From positions 7,378,001 through 7,442,000 of the forward strand of contig NZ_CP031194.1 of the NCBI RefSeq assembly GCF_003344965.1: a stretch of DNA of 64,000 nucleotides, read 5' to 3'. Of this stretch, positions 25,720 through 33,419 are shown piece by piece. Position numbers and translations under genes: made by a program. The notes under the pieces were generated by a model. The model was given only the letters and a program-made list of their open reading frames with translations, was not told the DNA's origin and did not search any database. How positions within the stretch are numbered: position 1 is the stretch's first letter; each line of letters opens with the position of its first letter. This DNA is from Streptomyces paludis (GTDB taxonomy: Bacteria; Actinomycetota; Actinomycetes; Streptomycetales; Streptomycetaceae).

Positions 25720-26394
25720 ATGAACGGCACGCCCGACGCGTCCGTCCAGACCATACTCGACGCCGCTCGCGACCTGATCCGGCTGGAAGCGGCCGCCCTG
25801 ACCAACCTGGTGGACCAGGTCGACCAGAGCACCGCCCAGGTCGTCGGCATGATTCTCGCCGGAACCGGCAAGGTGATCACGACGGGCACCGGCACCTCCG
25901 GCATCATGGCCGAGCGCCTGTCCCATCTGCTCGCCGTCACGGGCACCCCGGCGTTCTACCTCCCCTGCCTGGACGCCCTGCACGGCGGAATGGGCTCGAT
26001 CGCCCCCTCCGACCTCGTCATCGCCTTCTCCAAGGGCGGCAAATCCGCCGAGCTGACCCAGCTGGTCACCCGGCTGGAGGAGCGCGGCATCCGGGTCGTC
26101 GCCGTCACCGAGAGCCCGGCCTCCGAATTCGCCGCCGCCGCCAGCCATGTTGTCACGATCACCACGGACCCGGCGGAGGCGGACCTCGGCGGCCTTGTCG
26201 CCACCGGATCCACCCTGGTGGCGGGCGCCTGGGGCGACGCGCTCGTCGCCGTACTGATGAGCGCGCGCCAGTACAGCTGGGAAGAGGTCATCTCCACCCA
26301 CCCCGGCGGTATCGTCGGTCAGCAGGACACCCTCCCCGCCCGGATGCGTCTGGACCCGCACACCGGACCCGCTGTCGCCGAGGAGGCCCCGTGA
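25720..26394 (+). CDS. SIS-domain sugar-phosphate isomerase
   Basis: A 224-residue protein; ATG 25720 has GAGG just upstream and gives a typical single-domain length. The SIS fold shows TTGTGTSGIMAERLSHLLA (about 48-66), DLVIAFSKGGKSAELTQLV (about 97-115) and VVAVTESPASEFA. Relatives interconvert ketose and aldose phosphates, for example arabinose-5-phosphate isomerases and 6-phospho-3-hexuloisomerases. Its place beside a kinase and an epimerase suggests it acts on the phosphorylated product of the operon. Confidence 0.83.
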   Translation: MNGTPDASVQTILDAARDLIRLEAAALTNLVDQVDQSTAQVVGMILAGTGKVITTGTGTSGIMAERLSHLLAVTGTPAFYLPCLDALHGGMGSIAPSDLVIAFSKGGKSAELTQLVTRLEERGIRVVAVTESPASEFAAAASHVVTITTDPAEADLGGLVATGSTLVAGAWGDALVAVLMSARQYSWEEVISTHPGGIVGQQDTLPARMRLDPHTGPAVAEEAP

Positions 26395-27854
26395 CCGGCA
26401 CGCTCGTCGCAGGTGTGGACTCCTCCACACAGTCGTGCAAGGTCGAGCTGCGCGCCCGGGACGACGGCCGTCTCATGGGCAGCGGCTCGGCCCCGCACCC
26501 GCCGGCCACCCCGCCGGCCAGCGAACAGGACCCGGGGGCCTGGTGGGACGCGTTCGTCCTGGCCTTCTCCGCCGCCGTGCGCGACGCCGGCGCGGCGCCC
26601 GGCGACGTGTCCGCGATCAGTGTCGCGGCGCAGTGCCACGGACTGGTCGTGCTCGACGCCCACGACGAGGTGATCCGGCCGGCCAAACTCTGGAACGACA
26701 CCACCTCCACCCCCGAACTCCTCGAACTGCGCGCCCGGATCGGCGACGCGGCCCTCATCCGGCGCACCGGATCCCTGCCCACGGCGGCCTTCACCCTGAG
26801 CAAGATCGCCTGGCTGGCCCGGCACGAACCGCACGCCTTCGCCCGGGTGCGCCGCATCCTGCTGCCGCACGACTACCTCACCTTCCGGCTCACCGGCCGC
26901 GCGGTGACCGACCGCTCCGAGGCATCGGGCACCGCCTACTACGACGCGGCGGAGAATCGTTACCTCACCGAGCATCTGGACCTGGTCGCGGACGCCGACT
27001 GGCTGCCCATGCTCCCGGCCGTCCTCGGACCCGACGAACCCGCGGGCGAGGTCACGCCGGCCGCGCTGGACGCCCTGGGCCTGCGCGGTCCGGTCCTGGT
27101 CGGCGCCGGCGGCGGCGACCAGCACGCCGCCGCCCTGGGGCTCGGCATGGTCCCGGGCGACCTCATGTACTCCTTCGGCACCTCAGGAGTCGTCATGGGG
27201 GTCAGCGAGCAGCCCGTCCACGACCCGGAGGGCTTCGTCGACGGCGTCGCCGACATGGCCGACGGCTATGTCCCCCTGGTCAGCACGCTCAACGCGGCCA
27301 AGGTCACCGACACCTTCGCCCGGCTCCTGGGCGTCGGACACGAGGAGCTGTCCCGGCTCGCCCTGCGGGCCCCGGCCCTGGAGCGCCGCCCGGTCATGGC
27401 CGCGTACCTCGACGGGGAGCGCAAACCCAACCGCCCGGCCGCCCGCGGGCTGCTGAGCGGCATCACGTCCCACACCACCCGGGAACAACTGGCCCGCGCC
27501 GCCTACGAAGGAGTCGTCTTCGGGCTCTACGCGGGCCAGGGACACCTGGAGCGCAGCGCCGTGCCCACCTCCGGACGGGTGCTCGCGGTGGGCGGCGGCG
27601 CCCGCTCGGCCGCCTACACCCAGCTGCTGGCCGACACCGTACGGCGCCCGGTCCTGCTGGCCGACGCCGCCGAGGCGACCGCGCGCGGCGCCGCCGTCCA
27701 GGCCGCGGCCGTCGCCACCGGCACCCCGGTCGTCTCCGTACGCGACGCCTGGGCTCCGCCCACCCGGGTCGCGGCCGAACCCGGTACGTTCCCGGCGCGC
27801 GCCTGGGACGACTACCGGGCCACCGCCGCGGTGACCGGACTGGACCCGGCATGA
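26391..27854 (+). CDS. FGGY-family carbohydrate kinase (xylulokinase-like)
   Basis: A 487-residue kinase starting in the isomerase stop (GTGA). Two actin-like domains are visible: VAGVDSSTQSCKVEL at the N-terminus, WNDTTSTPELLELR and the substrate-site CHGLVVLD region, then LVGAGGGDQHAAALGLG and GRVLAVGGGARSAAYTQLLAD in domain 2. Length and motifs fit D-xylulose kinases, but related kinases act on erythritol, ribulose or allulose. It phosphorylates the ketose made by the downstream dehydrogenases. Confidence 0.88.
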   Translation: MTGTLVAGVDSSTQSCKVELRARDDGRLMGSGSAPHPPATPPASEQDPGAWWDAFVLAFSAAVRDAGAAPGDVSAISVAAQCHGLVVLDAHDEVIRPAKLWNDTTSTPELLELRARIGDAALIRRTGSLPTAAFTLSKIAWLARHEPHAFARVRRILLPHDYLTFRLTGRAVTDRSEASGTAYYDAAENRYLTEHLDLVADADWLPMLPAVLGPDEPAGEVTPAALDALGLRGPVLVGAGGGDQHAAALGLGMVPGDLMYSFGTSGVVMGVSEQPVHDPEGFVDGVADMADGYVPLVSTLNAAKVTDTFARLLGVGHEELSRLALRAPALERRPVMAAYLDGERKPNRPAARGLLSGITSHTTREQLARAAYEGVVFGLYAGQGHLERSAVPTSGRVLAVGGGARSAAYTQLLADTVRRPVLLADAAEATARGAAVQAAAVATGTPVVSVRDAWAPPTRVAAEPGTFPARAWDDYRATAAVTGLDPA

Positions 27855-28648
27855 GCGAGACCGCGCACGACCCCCTCCGCGCTCCTCGCGATCCGCTGCG
27901 CGACTGGTACCGGCAGTTCCCGCCGTTCACCGTCGGCGGCAGCCTGTACGCCGTACCGCCCGCGCACCGCGCCGCCACCGCGGCGGCGCTGGCCGCGCGC
28001 GACTGCCGGGTGCACATCGACATCATCGTCGACGCCACCGGGCGCGGCCTCGGTGTCAGCGCGCGGGAGCTGGCCGAGGCGCGCGCCGCCGCTCCGTACG
28101 CCAGGATCGACCTGCACCTCATCGTCGCGGACACCCTGCCCGCCGCCCTGGCCGCCGAGGTCGTCGGGGAGACGGTCGCGACCGCCCTCCGGACCGGGGC
28201 GGAGGCCGTCACCATGGACCTCGCCCGGATCGGCCGGCACCCGGCCGCGGTCGAGGCGCTCCACCGCGGCGGGGTCGCGCTCTGGCTGGAACACACGCCG
28301 CGCGCCCGGGTGCTGGAGGTTCCGCCCGGCGTCGACGGCGCGCTCGTCATGTTCATCCCGCCGGGCACCAAGCAGAGCGCCGACCCGTCGATGCTCACCG
28401 AGGTCGGCCGGCTGGCCGCCACCCTGCCGACCGCCGTCGACGGAGGCATCACGGCACCGGTCGCCGCGCGGTGCGCGGAACGGGGCGCCGCGTACATCGT
28501 CGCGGGCCGCAGTCTGCTCACGGCGGCCGTTCCCTCCGCTCCGGCCCCGGCACCGGCGTCGGTACCCGCGTCCGTACCGGCGCCCGCATCCGTATCCGCA
28601 CCCGCACCCGCACCTCGCACCGAGAACCACCGAGAGGATCTGCCATGA
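27851..28648 (+). CDS. ribulose-phosphate 3-epimerase-like protein
   Basis: A 265-residue TIM-barrel protein coupled by ATGA to the kinase. Epimerase-type positions are recognisable but altered: VHIDIIVDATGRG (normally HxDxMDG), IDLHLIV (normally DVHLMV), and AVDGGITAPVA (the VDGGI catalytic Asp). The weakened first motif suggests a different ketose phosphate, for example an allulose-6-phosphate-type substrate. The C-terminal 45 residues are a Pro/Ala/Val tail of low complexity. Overlaps the next gene. Confidence 0.7.
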   Translation: MSETAHDPLRAPRDPLRDWYRQFPPFTVGGSLYAVPPAHRAATAAALAARDCRVHIDIIVDATGRGLGVSARELAEARAAAPYARIDLHLIVADTLPAALAAEVVGETVATALRTGAEAVTMDLARIGRHPAAVEALHRGGVALWLEHTPRARVLEVPPGVDGALVMFIPPGTKQSADPSMLTEVGRLAATLPTAVDGGITAPVAARCAERGAAYIVAGRSLLTAAVPSAPAPAPASVPASVPAPASVSAPAPAPRTENHREDLP

Positions 28649-29727
28649 CCAGCACCGGCACCGGCGCCGTCCCGTCCACCATGAGGGCCAGTGTGCTCAC
28701 CGGTCCGCGCACCCTGACCGTCCAGGAGGTCCCGGTCCCGGAGTGCGCCTCCGACGAGGTCGTGATCCGTGTCGCCGCGGTCGGTGTGTGCGGCTCCGAC
28801 ACCCACTACTTCCGGCACGGCCGCATCGGTGACTTCGTCGTGGACGCGCCCCTCATCCTCGGGCACGAACTATCCGGCCGTATCGTGGCCGTGGGTACGG
28901 AGGTCCCCGCCACCCGCGTCGGTGAACGCGTCGCCGTCGAGCCCCAACGGCCGTGCCGCCGCTGCCGGCAGTGCCGCGCGGGCCGTTACAACCTCTGCCC
29001 CGACATGGAGTTCTACGCCACCCCGCCGGTGGACGGCGCCTTCGCCGAGTACTGCGTCATCCGTACCGAGTTCGCGCACACCGTGCCCGACACGCTCTCC
29101 GACGAGGCGGCGGCCCTGCTGGAGCCGCTGTCGGTGGCCATCACCACCATGCGCAAGGCCGGTGTCGTCCCCGGATCCAGCATCCTCATCGCCGGTGCCG
29201 GGCCCATCGGCATCATCTGCGCCCAGACGGCGCGGGCGTTCGGTGCCGCGCGGATCGTCGTCTCCGACCCCGTGGCGGAGCGCCGCGAGCGCGCCCTGCG
29301 CTTCGGCGCCACCGAGGTGATCGACCCGCTGGACACCGATATCGCCACCGCCGGCCTGGACGTCGACGCCTTCGTCGACGCCAGCGGCGCCCCGGCGGCC
29401 GTCATGGCCGGGATCAAGGCCGTCGGGCCGGCCGGGCGGGCGGTGCTCGTCGGGCTCGGCTCCTCGGAGATGCCGCTGCCCGTCGAGCACATCCAGAACC
29501 GCGAGATCACCGTCACCGGCATCTTCCGCTACACGGACACCTGGCCCGCCGCCATCCATCTGGCCGCGACCGGGCAGGTCGACCTCGATGCCCTGGTCAC
29601 CGGCAGGTTCGACCTCGAACACGCCCCCGAGGCGCTGGAGAGCGACCTCGACCCGGCCGGCCTCAAGTCCGTCGTCTACCCCGTGTCCGCCCCTGCCTCC
29701 GTCTCCGCCCCCGCCTCCGCTTCGTAG
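28645..29727 (+). CDS. zinc-dependent polyol dehydrogenase (sorbitol/xylitol type)
   Basis: A 360-residue medium-chain dehydrogenase. Catalytic zinc residues appear in GVCGSDTHYF and GHELSG; the structural zinc has the four-Cys pattern CRRCRQCRAGRYNLC; NAD binding is IAGAGPIGIICAQTARAFGAARIVVSDP (about 175-202), where the acidic residue after the second strand favours NAD. AFAEY and the LEPLSVA segment match sorbitol/xylitol dehydrogenases. It probably oxidises the imported polyol to a ketose for the FGGY kinase. Ends in an Ala/Ser/Val repeat tail. Confidence 0.88.
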   Translation: MTSTGTGAVPSTMRASVLTGPRTLTVQEVPVPECASDEVVIRVAAVGVCGSDTHYFRHGRIGDFVVDAPLILGHELSGRIVAVGTEVPATRVGERVAVEPQRPCRRCRQCRAGRYNLCPDMEFYATPPVDGAFAEYCVIRTEFAHTVPDTLSDEAAALLEPLSVAITTMRKAGVVPGSSILIAGAGPIGIICAQTARAFGAARIVVSDPVAERRERALRFGATEVIDPLDTDIATAGLDVDAFVDASGAPAAVMAGIKAVGPAGRAVLVGLGSSEMPLPVEHIQNREITVTGIFRYTDTWPAAIHLAATGQVDLDALVTGRFDLEHAPEALESDLDPAGLKSVVYPVSAPASVSAPASAS

Positions 29728-29809
29728 CGACTCCGCGGTCACGGAAGGCGGTTCGCGCCGCCGCCCGGGGCCGGGTCCGCTCCCGTACTCACCGAAAGGT
29801 CACCCGCAC

Positions 29810-30574
29810 ATGTCATCTCCCTTCAGCCTGGAAGGCCGTACCGCGCTTGTCACCGGCGGCAACCAGGGGCTCGGCAAAGCCTTCGCGTTCGCCCTCGCGG
29901 AGGCCGGTGCCCGTGTCGCCATCTCCGGCCGGCGGGCCGAGGCCAACCGCGCCGCCGCCGACGAGGCCGCCGCGGCCGGCCACGAGTTCGTGGCCATTAC
30001 CGCCGACATCACCGACGACGCCCAGGTCACGGCCATGACGGAGGAGGCCGAGGCGGCTCTCGGCGGACATATCGACATCCTCGTCAACAACGCCGGTACG
30101 TGTTACCACGCACCGTCCTTCGAGGTCACCGACGACCAGTGGTCCTCGGTGTTCGACCTGAACGTACGCGCCCTGTGGAAGACCTCCCTGGCCGTCGGCG
30201 CGGGCATGTGCCGGCGGGGCTCCGGCTCGATCGTCAATATCGGCAGCATGTCCGGGCTCATCGTCAACCGCCCCCAGTGGCAGCCCGCCTACAACGCCTC
30301 CAAGGCCGCCGTCCACCATCTGACCAAGTCCCTCGCGGTCGAATGGGCGCCCCACGGCGTACGGGTCAACGCGCTGGCCCCCGGCTACACCAAGACCGAG
30401 ATGGCCCCGGTCGACCGCCCCGACCTGCGCCGCCACTGGATCGACGACTGCCCCCAGCAGCGCGCCGCGCTCCCCGAGGAGATCGCGCCCAGTGTGGTCT
30501 TCCTCGCCGGCGACGCCGCCAGTTTCATCACCGGATCCATCCTGGTCGCCGACGGCGGCTACACCGCGGTCTGA
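29810..30574 (+). CDS. short-chain dehydrogenase/reductase (polyol/gluconate 5-dehydrogenase type)
   Basis: A 254-residue SDR with GAAAGGT before the ATG. Classic marks: TGGNQGLGKAFA (about 14-25), NNAGTCYHAP, catalytic Ser in GSMSGLIVNRP, YNASKAAVHHL (Tyr/Lys), and APGYTKTEM. It is a second, probably position-different, dehydrogenase of the polyol operon, interconverting a hydroxyl and ketone of the substrate. Confidence 0.88.
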   Translation: MSSPFSLEGRTALVTGGNQGLGKAFAFALAEAGARVAISGRRAEANRAAADEAAAAGHEFVAITADITDDAQVTAMTEEAEAALGGHIDILVNNAGTCYHAPSFEVTDDQWSSVFDLNVRALWKTSLAVGAGMCRRGSGSIVNIGSMSGLIVNRPQWQPAYNASKAAVHHLTKSLAVEWAPHGVRVNALAPGYTKTEMAPVDRPDLRRHWIDDCPQQRAALPEEIAPSVVFLAGDAASFITGSILVADGGYTAV

Positions 30575-30589
30575 ACAGGAGACACCCCC

Positions 30590-31627
30590 ATGAGCACCCC
30601 CGCCACCAACCGTCAGGTCGTCGTCAACTCCGCCGACGACATCCGGATCGAGCGGATCCCGCGCCCCGAACCCGGGCCCGGCCAGGTCCTCGTCCGCTCC
30701 ACCGTCGTGGGCATCTGCGGCTCCGACATGCACGCCGTCCACGGCCGTCACCCCTTCGTCAGCCTGCCCATGCGCCCCGGCCACGAGGTGGTCGGAGTCG
30801 TCGCCGCGGCGGGCCCCGGGGTGGACCCCGCGCTCACCGGCGGCCGGGTCGTCATCGAGCCCAACCTCGCCTGCGGCAGCTGCGCGCAGTGCGCCCAGGG
30901 CCGATACAACATCTGCGCCACCCTCGATGTCTTCGGCTGCCAGACCCCCGGCGGTATGACCGACTACTTCACCATCGCCGCCGACCGGGCCGTGCCCCTC
31001 CCCGACGACCTCGACGACCTGCGGGCCGCCCTGGTCGAACCGGCGGCCACCCCGGTGCACGCCGTCCGCCGGGCCGGTGACCTCACCGGCCGGCGGGTCG
31101 TGGTGATCGGCGCCGGTCCCATCGGCCTGTTCGTCCTCCTCGCCGCGCGCGCGGCCGGGGCCGCGCACATCGCCGTCGCCGACCTCCTCGACAGCAAGCG
31201 GGATCTCGCGCTGCGGCTCGGCGCCGACTCCGTCCTCGACCCGGCGGACCCCGGCGCCGCCGACCACACCGTCACGGCGCTGGACGGCAGGGCGGACGTC
31301 GTGTTCGACTGCGTGTCCCGGGAGTCGACCGTACGGCTGGCGATCAACGTCCTGGACAAGGGCGGTCTGCTGATGACCGTCGGTGTGCCCAGCGGCCCCA
31401 CCTCGATCGATCTCGATCTGGTGCAGGACCGCGAACTCACCATCATGGGCAATCTCATGTACACCCGTCAGGACGTCGACCGCGCCATCGAGCTGCTGCG
31501 CGACGGTACGTTCGCGCTGACCGACATCGTCACGGCGACGTACGACATCGAGGACGCCGCCGACGCCTTCCACGCGTCCGACGATCCCCGGCATGTCAAG
31601 GTGCTCGTCACCGTCGACCCGTCCTGA
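30590..31627 (+). CDS. zinc-dependent alcohol dehydrogenase, last gene of the polyol operon
   Basis: A 345-residue medium-chain dehydrogenase with AGGAGA upstream. Catalytic zinc residues in GICGSDMHAVHG and RPGHEVVG; structural zinc Cys at LACGSCAQCAQGRYNIC; nucleotide site VVIGAGPIGLFVLLAARAAGA (about 167-187). Resembles L-threonine/sorbitol-type dehydrogenases. Having two MDRs plus an SDR implies more than one oxidation step or a mixture of polyols. Followed by a strong terminator. Confidence 0.87.
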   Translation: MSTPATNRQVVVNSADDIRIERIPRPEPGPGQVLVRSTVVGICGSDMHAVHGRHPFVSLPMRPGHEVVGVVAAAGPGVDPALTGGRVVIEPNLACGSCAQCAQGRYNICATLDVFGCQTPGGMTDYFTIAADRAVPLPDDLDDLRAALVEPAATPVHAVRRAGDLTGRRVVVIGAGPIGLFVLLAARAAGAAHIAVADLLDSKRDLALRLGADSVLDPADPGAADHTVTALDGRADVVFDCVSRESTVRLAINVLDKGGLLMTVGVPSGPTSIDLDLVQDRELTIMGNLMYTRQDVDRAIELLRDGTFALTDIVTATYDIEDAADAFHASDDPRHVKVLVTVDPS

Positions 31628-31650
31628 GCCCCCCCGGCACCGTCCGGACC

Positions 31651-31681
31651 CTGAGCCACCGTCCCGCCGACGGTGGCTCAG
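31651..31681 (+). terminator. hairpin terminator of the polyol operon
   Basis: CTGAGCCACCGTC pairs perfectly with its complement around CCGCC (13-bp stem). Three short GGTGTTGTG-type direct repeats follow (31681-31719) before the convergent DUF3050 stop. Confidence 0.75.
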
Positions 31682-31752
31682 GTGTTGTGTCCCGGGTGTT
31701 GTGCTCCAGGTGTTGTGTCCTCCGGGCGTGTGCCGGGCCGGCCGGCGGTCTC

Positions 31753-32544
31753 CTACCGGCCCGGGTCGTCGATGGCCGCCACGATCGCGTCCCAGAACCG
31801 GGACCTGGCCCGAAGAGCCAAATTCGCCGTCTCCGCGGCCTCCTGCCAGCGGGTGTCGTCGTCGCCGCAGAGATCGGCGACCATCGCCATGGCCATGGGA
31901 GTGTGTTCCTCGCCGTCCACCTCGATATGGCGCGCGAGATAGTCGCGGAAGAGGGGGAACCGGTCGGCGCCCTCCCTCTTGATCACCTGGTCGAACATGT
32001 CCGGGATGAGGTCCTCCCGGGCGAAGGCGAAGGCCGCCGCGCGGGAGTGGAGCGGTCCTTCGGTGATGAACCCGAAGGTGGTGGTGACGAACTCGGCCGC
32101 CGGGCGGGGGACCTGGGCGACGCGCAGCGCGGCGGTGACCTCGTGGCCCTCCACCAGCAGGGCCAGGAAGGTGTCCAGCCGGGTGGTGTCGGCGCCGGCC
32201 TCGGCCATCCCGGCGCGGTACAGCTCGAAGTGGCTGGTGAAGCCGGAGCCCAGCTCGTCGCTCTCCTCCACCAGCACGATGTCGTTGATCAGCCGCCGGG
32301 CGACCGCCGAGCCCCGCGGCACCCACGGGACCTCCACACAGGTCAGCTCCCGCTGGAGGGACTTCAGCAGCGACATGAAGTCCCACACGGCGAAGACATG
32401 GTGCTCCATGAAGGCCGCCAGGTCTTCCCGCGTGTTCATCCGCCGGTAAATCGGATGCGTGGTGACTTCTTTCCGTGCCGGCTCGATCGCGGCTCGTGTC
32501 CTGTCGATTCCCTCGTGGGCAATACCCCAGTCATACCTGGACAT
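31753..32544 (-). CDS. DUF3050 haem-oxygenase-like (possible diiron oxidase) protein
   Basis: A 263-residue protein from ATG 32544, with AAGGAG five bases upstream. DUF3050 features: [36 protein letters not shown] (about 35-70), [19 protein letters not shown], and [15 protein letters not shown] (about 217-231) with the acidic/His spacing expected for metal ligands in haem-oxygenase-like metalloproteins. That superfamily includes diiron enzymes that N-oxygenate or cleave amines, and CADD, which makes 4-aminobenzoate; whether this DUF3050 protein does anything similar is inference. Divergent from the 4-aminobenzoate-type cluster across a 240-base promoter region. Confidence 0.75.
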   Translation of the reverse strand: MSRYDWGIAHEGIDRTRAAIEPARKEVTTHPIYRRMNTREDLAAFMEHHVFAVWDFMSLLKSLQRELTCVEVPWVPRGSAVARRLINDIVLVEESDELGSGFTSHFELYRAGMAEAGADTTRLDTFLALLVEGHEVTAALRVAQVPRPAAEFVTTTFGFITEGPLHSRAAAFAFAREDLIPDMFDQVIKREGADRFPLFRDYLARHIEVDGEEHTPMAMAMVADLCGDDDTRWQEAAETANLALRARSRFWDAIVAAIDDPGR

Positions 32545-32564
32545 GGGTCTCCTTCTTGCTCTTT

Positions 32565-32584
32565 CGGATCCGGCCCCGGATCCG
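32565..32584. promoter_or_regulatory. inverted repeat between DUF3050 and the ABM-membrane gene
   Basis: CGGATCCGG and CCGGATCCG flank CC, a perfect 9-bp palindrome near the DUF3050 start. The surrounding 32545-32784 is clearly more A/T-rich than its neighbours and holds no gene; it should contain both divergent promoters. Confidence 0.4.
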
Positions 32585-32784
32585 GCTGACGCGGCAGTTC
32601 GCATTGCCCCCGAAGTTGCCGCCGGGGCCGATGTTGCCGCTTCCCCGAGTGCCCGGCAAGCGATTCTCGGAATTTGCGGAAGATGGCAGTCCATTTTCTG
32701 CGACAAACTTCTTGTAAACGGACAAAGGTTGATAAGAAGCCATGTGTCGGGTGGCCGAAAAAAATCCGTTGAGAGTTGAACAGA

Positions 32785-33396
32785 ATGGTCCCTCTTCCCG
32801 TAATAAGGGGCGTGACCAGCAATTCTGTAACCGTCACCATCGCCTATCAGGTGGTGCCGGGCAGTGAGGCGGCTTTTCACTCCTGGGCGTGGGGTGTGCT
32901 GGGTGCGAGTGCGCGGCAGTCGGGCTTTCTGGGCGGCGGCGTACTGGTCGGCGGAGAGATGGAGTCGCATGTGATATACCGCTTCGGAAGTGAGGCGTCG
33001 GCCCGGATCTGGGAGGAGTCGGAAGAGCTGGCGCGCTGGTCGGACCGGGGGGTGAGGTTTGCCCACGAGACCGGCCGAAGATCGGTGCGGGATTCGAAGA
33101 TGTGGTTCGATTCGCAGTCCCCGACCGTGTCGGCACCCAGTCCGCCGCCGAAATGGAAGCTATGGTTCGTGAATATGAGTGCGGTCTTCCCGCCGGTGCT
33201 CCTGTTCAATCTCTCCGTGCTTCCGTATCTCGGCAGCCTTAACCCGCTGGTCCGCACTCTGCTGTTGTGCCTGGCGGTCACGGCCATTGTCACGTGGATC
33301 CTCATGCCGCGACTTCAGCGATTCTTCAAGAAATGGCTGTACCCGCCGTTGCAGGCCCTCCGTGGCCGTCATAAACGACGGGCTGCGCCAGGCTGA
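32785..33396 (+). CDS. ABM-domain protein with two C-terminal membrane helices (COG3224-like)
   Basis: About 203 residues if read from ATG 32785; TTG 32776 and GTG 32812 are in-frame alternatives and none has an ideal ribosome site. Residues about 10-105 form an antibiotic-biosynthesis-monooxygenase-like barrel ([40 protein letters not shown]). Residues about 130-185 are two hydrophobic helices, followed by a basic end, so the barrel sits on the inner face of the membrane. COG3224 proteins have this layout; function unknown. Its G+C is lower than that of the genes around it. Confidence 0.72.
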   Translation: MVPLPVIRGVTSNSVTVTIAYQVVPGSEAAFHSWAWGVLGASARQSGFLGGGVLVGGEMESHVIYRFGSEASARIWEESEELARWSDRGVRFAHETGRRSVRDSKMWFDSQSPTVSAPSPPPKWKLWFVNMSAVFPPVLLFNLSVLPYLGSLNPLVRTLLLCLAVTAIVTWILMPRLQRFFKKWLYPPLQALRGRHKRRAAPG

Positions 33397-33419
33397 GAAC
33401 GAAATAGGGAGGTGAGCGG

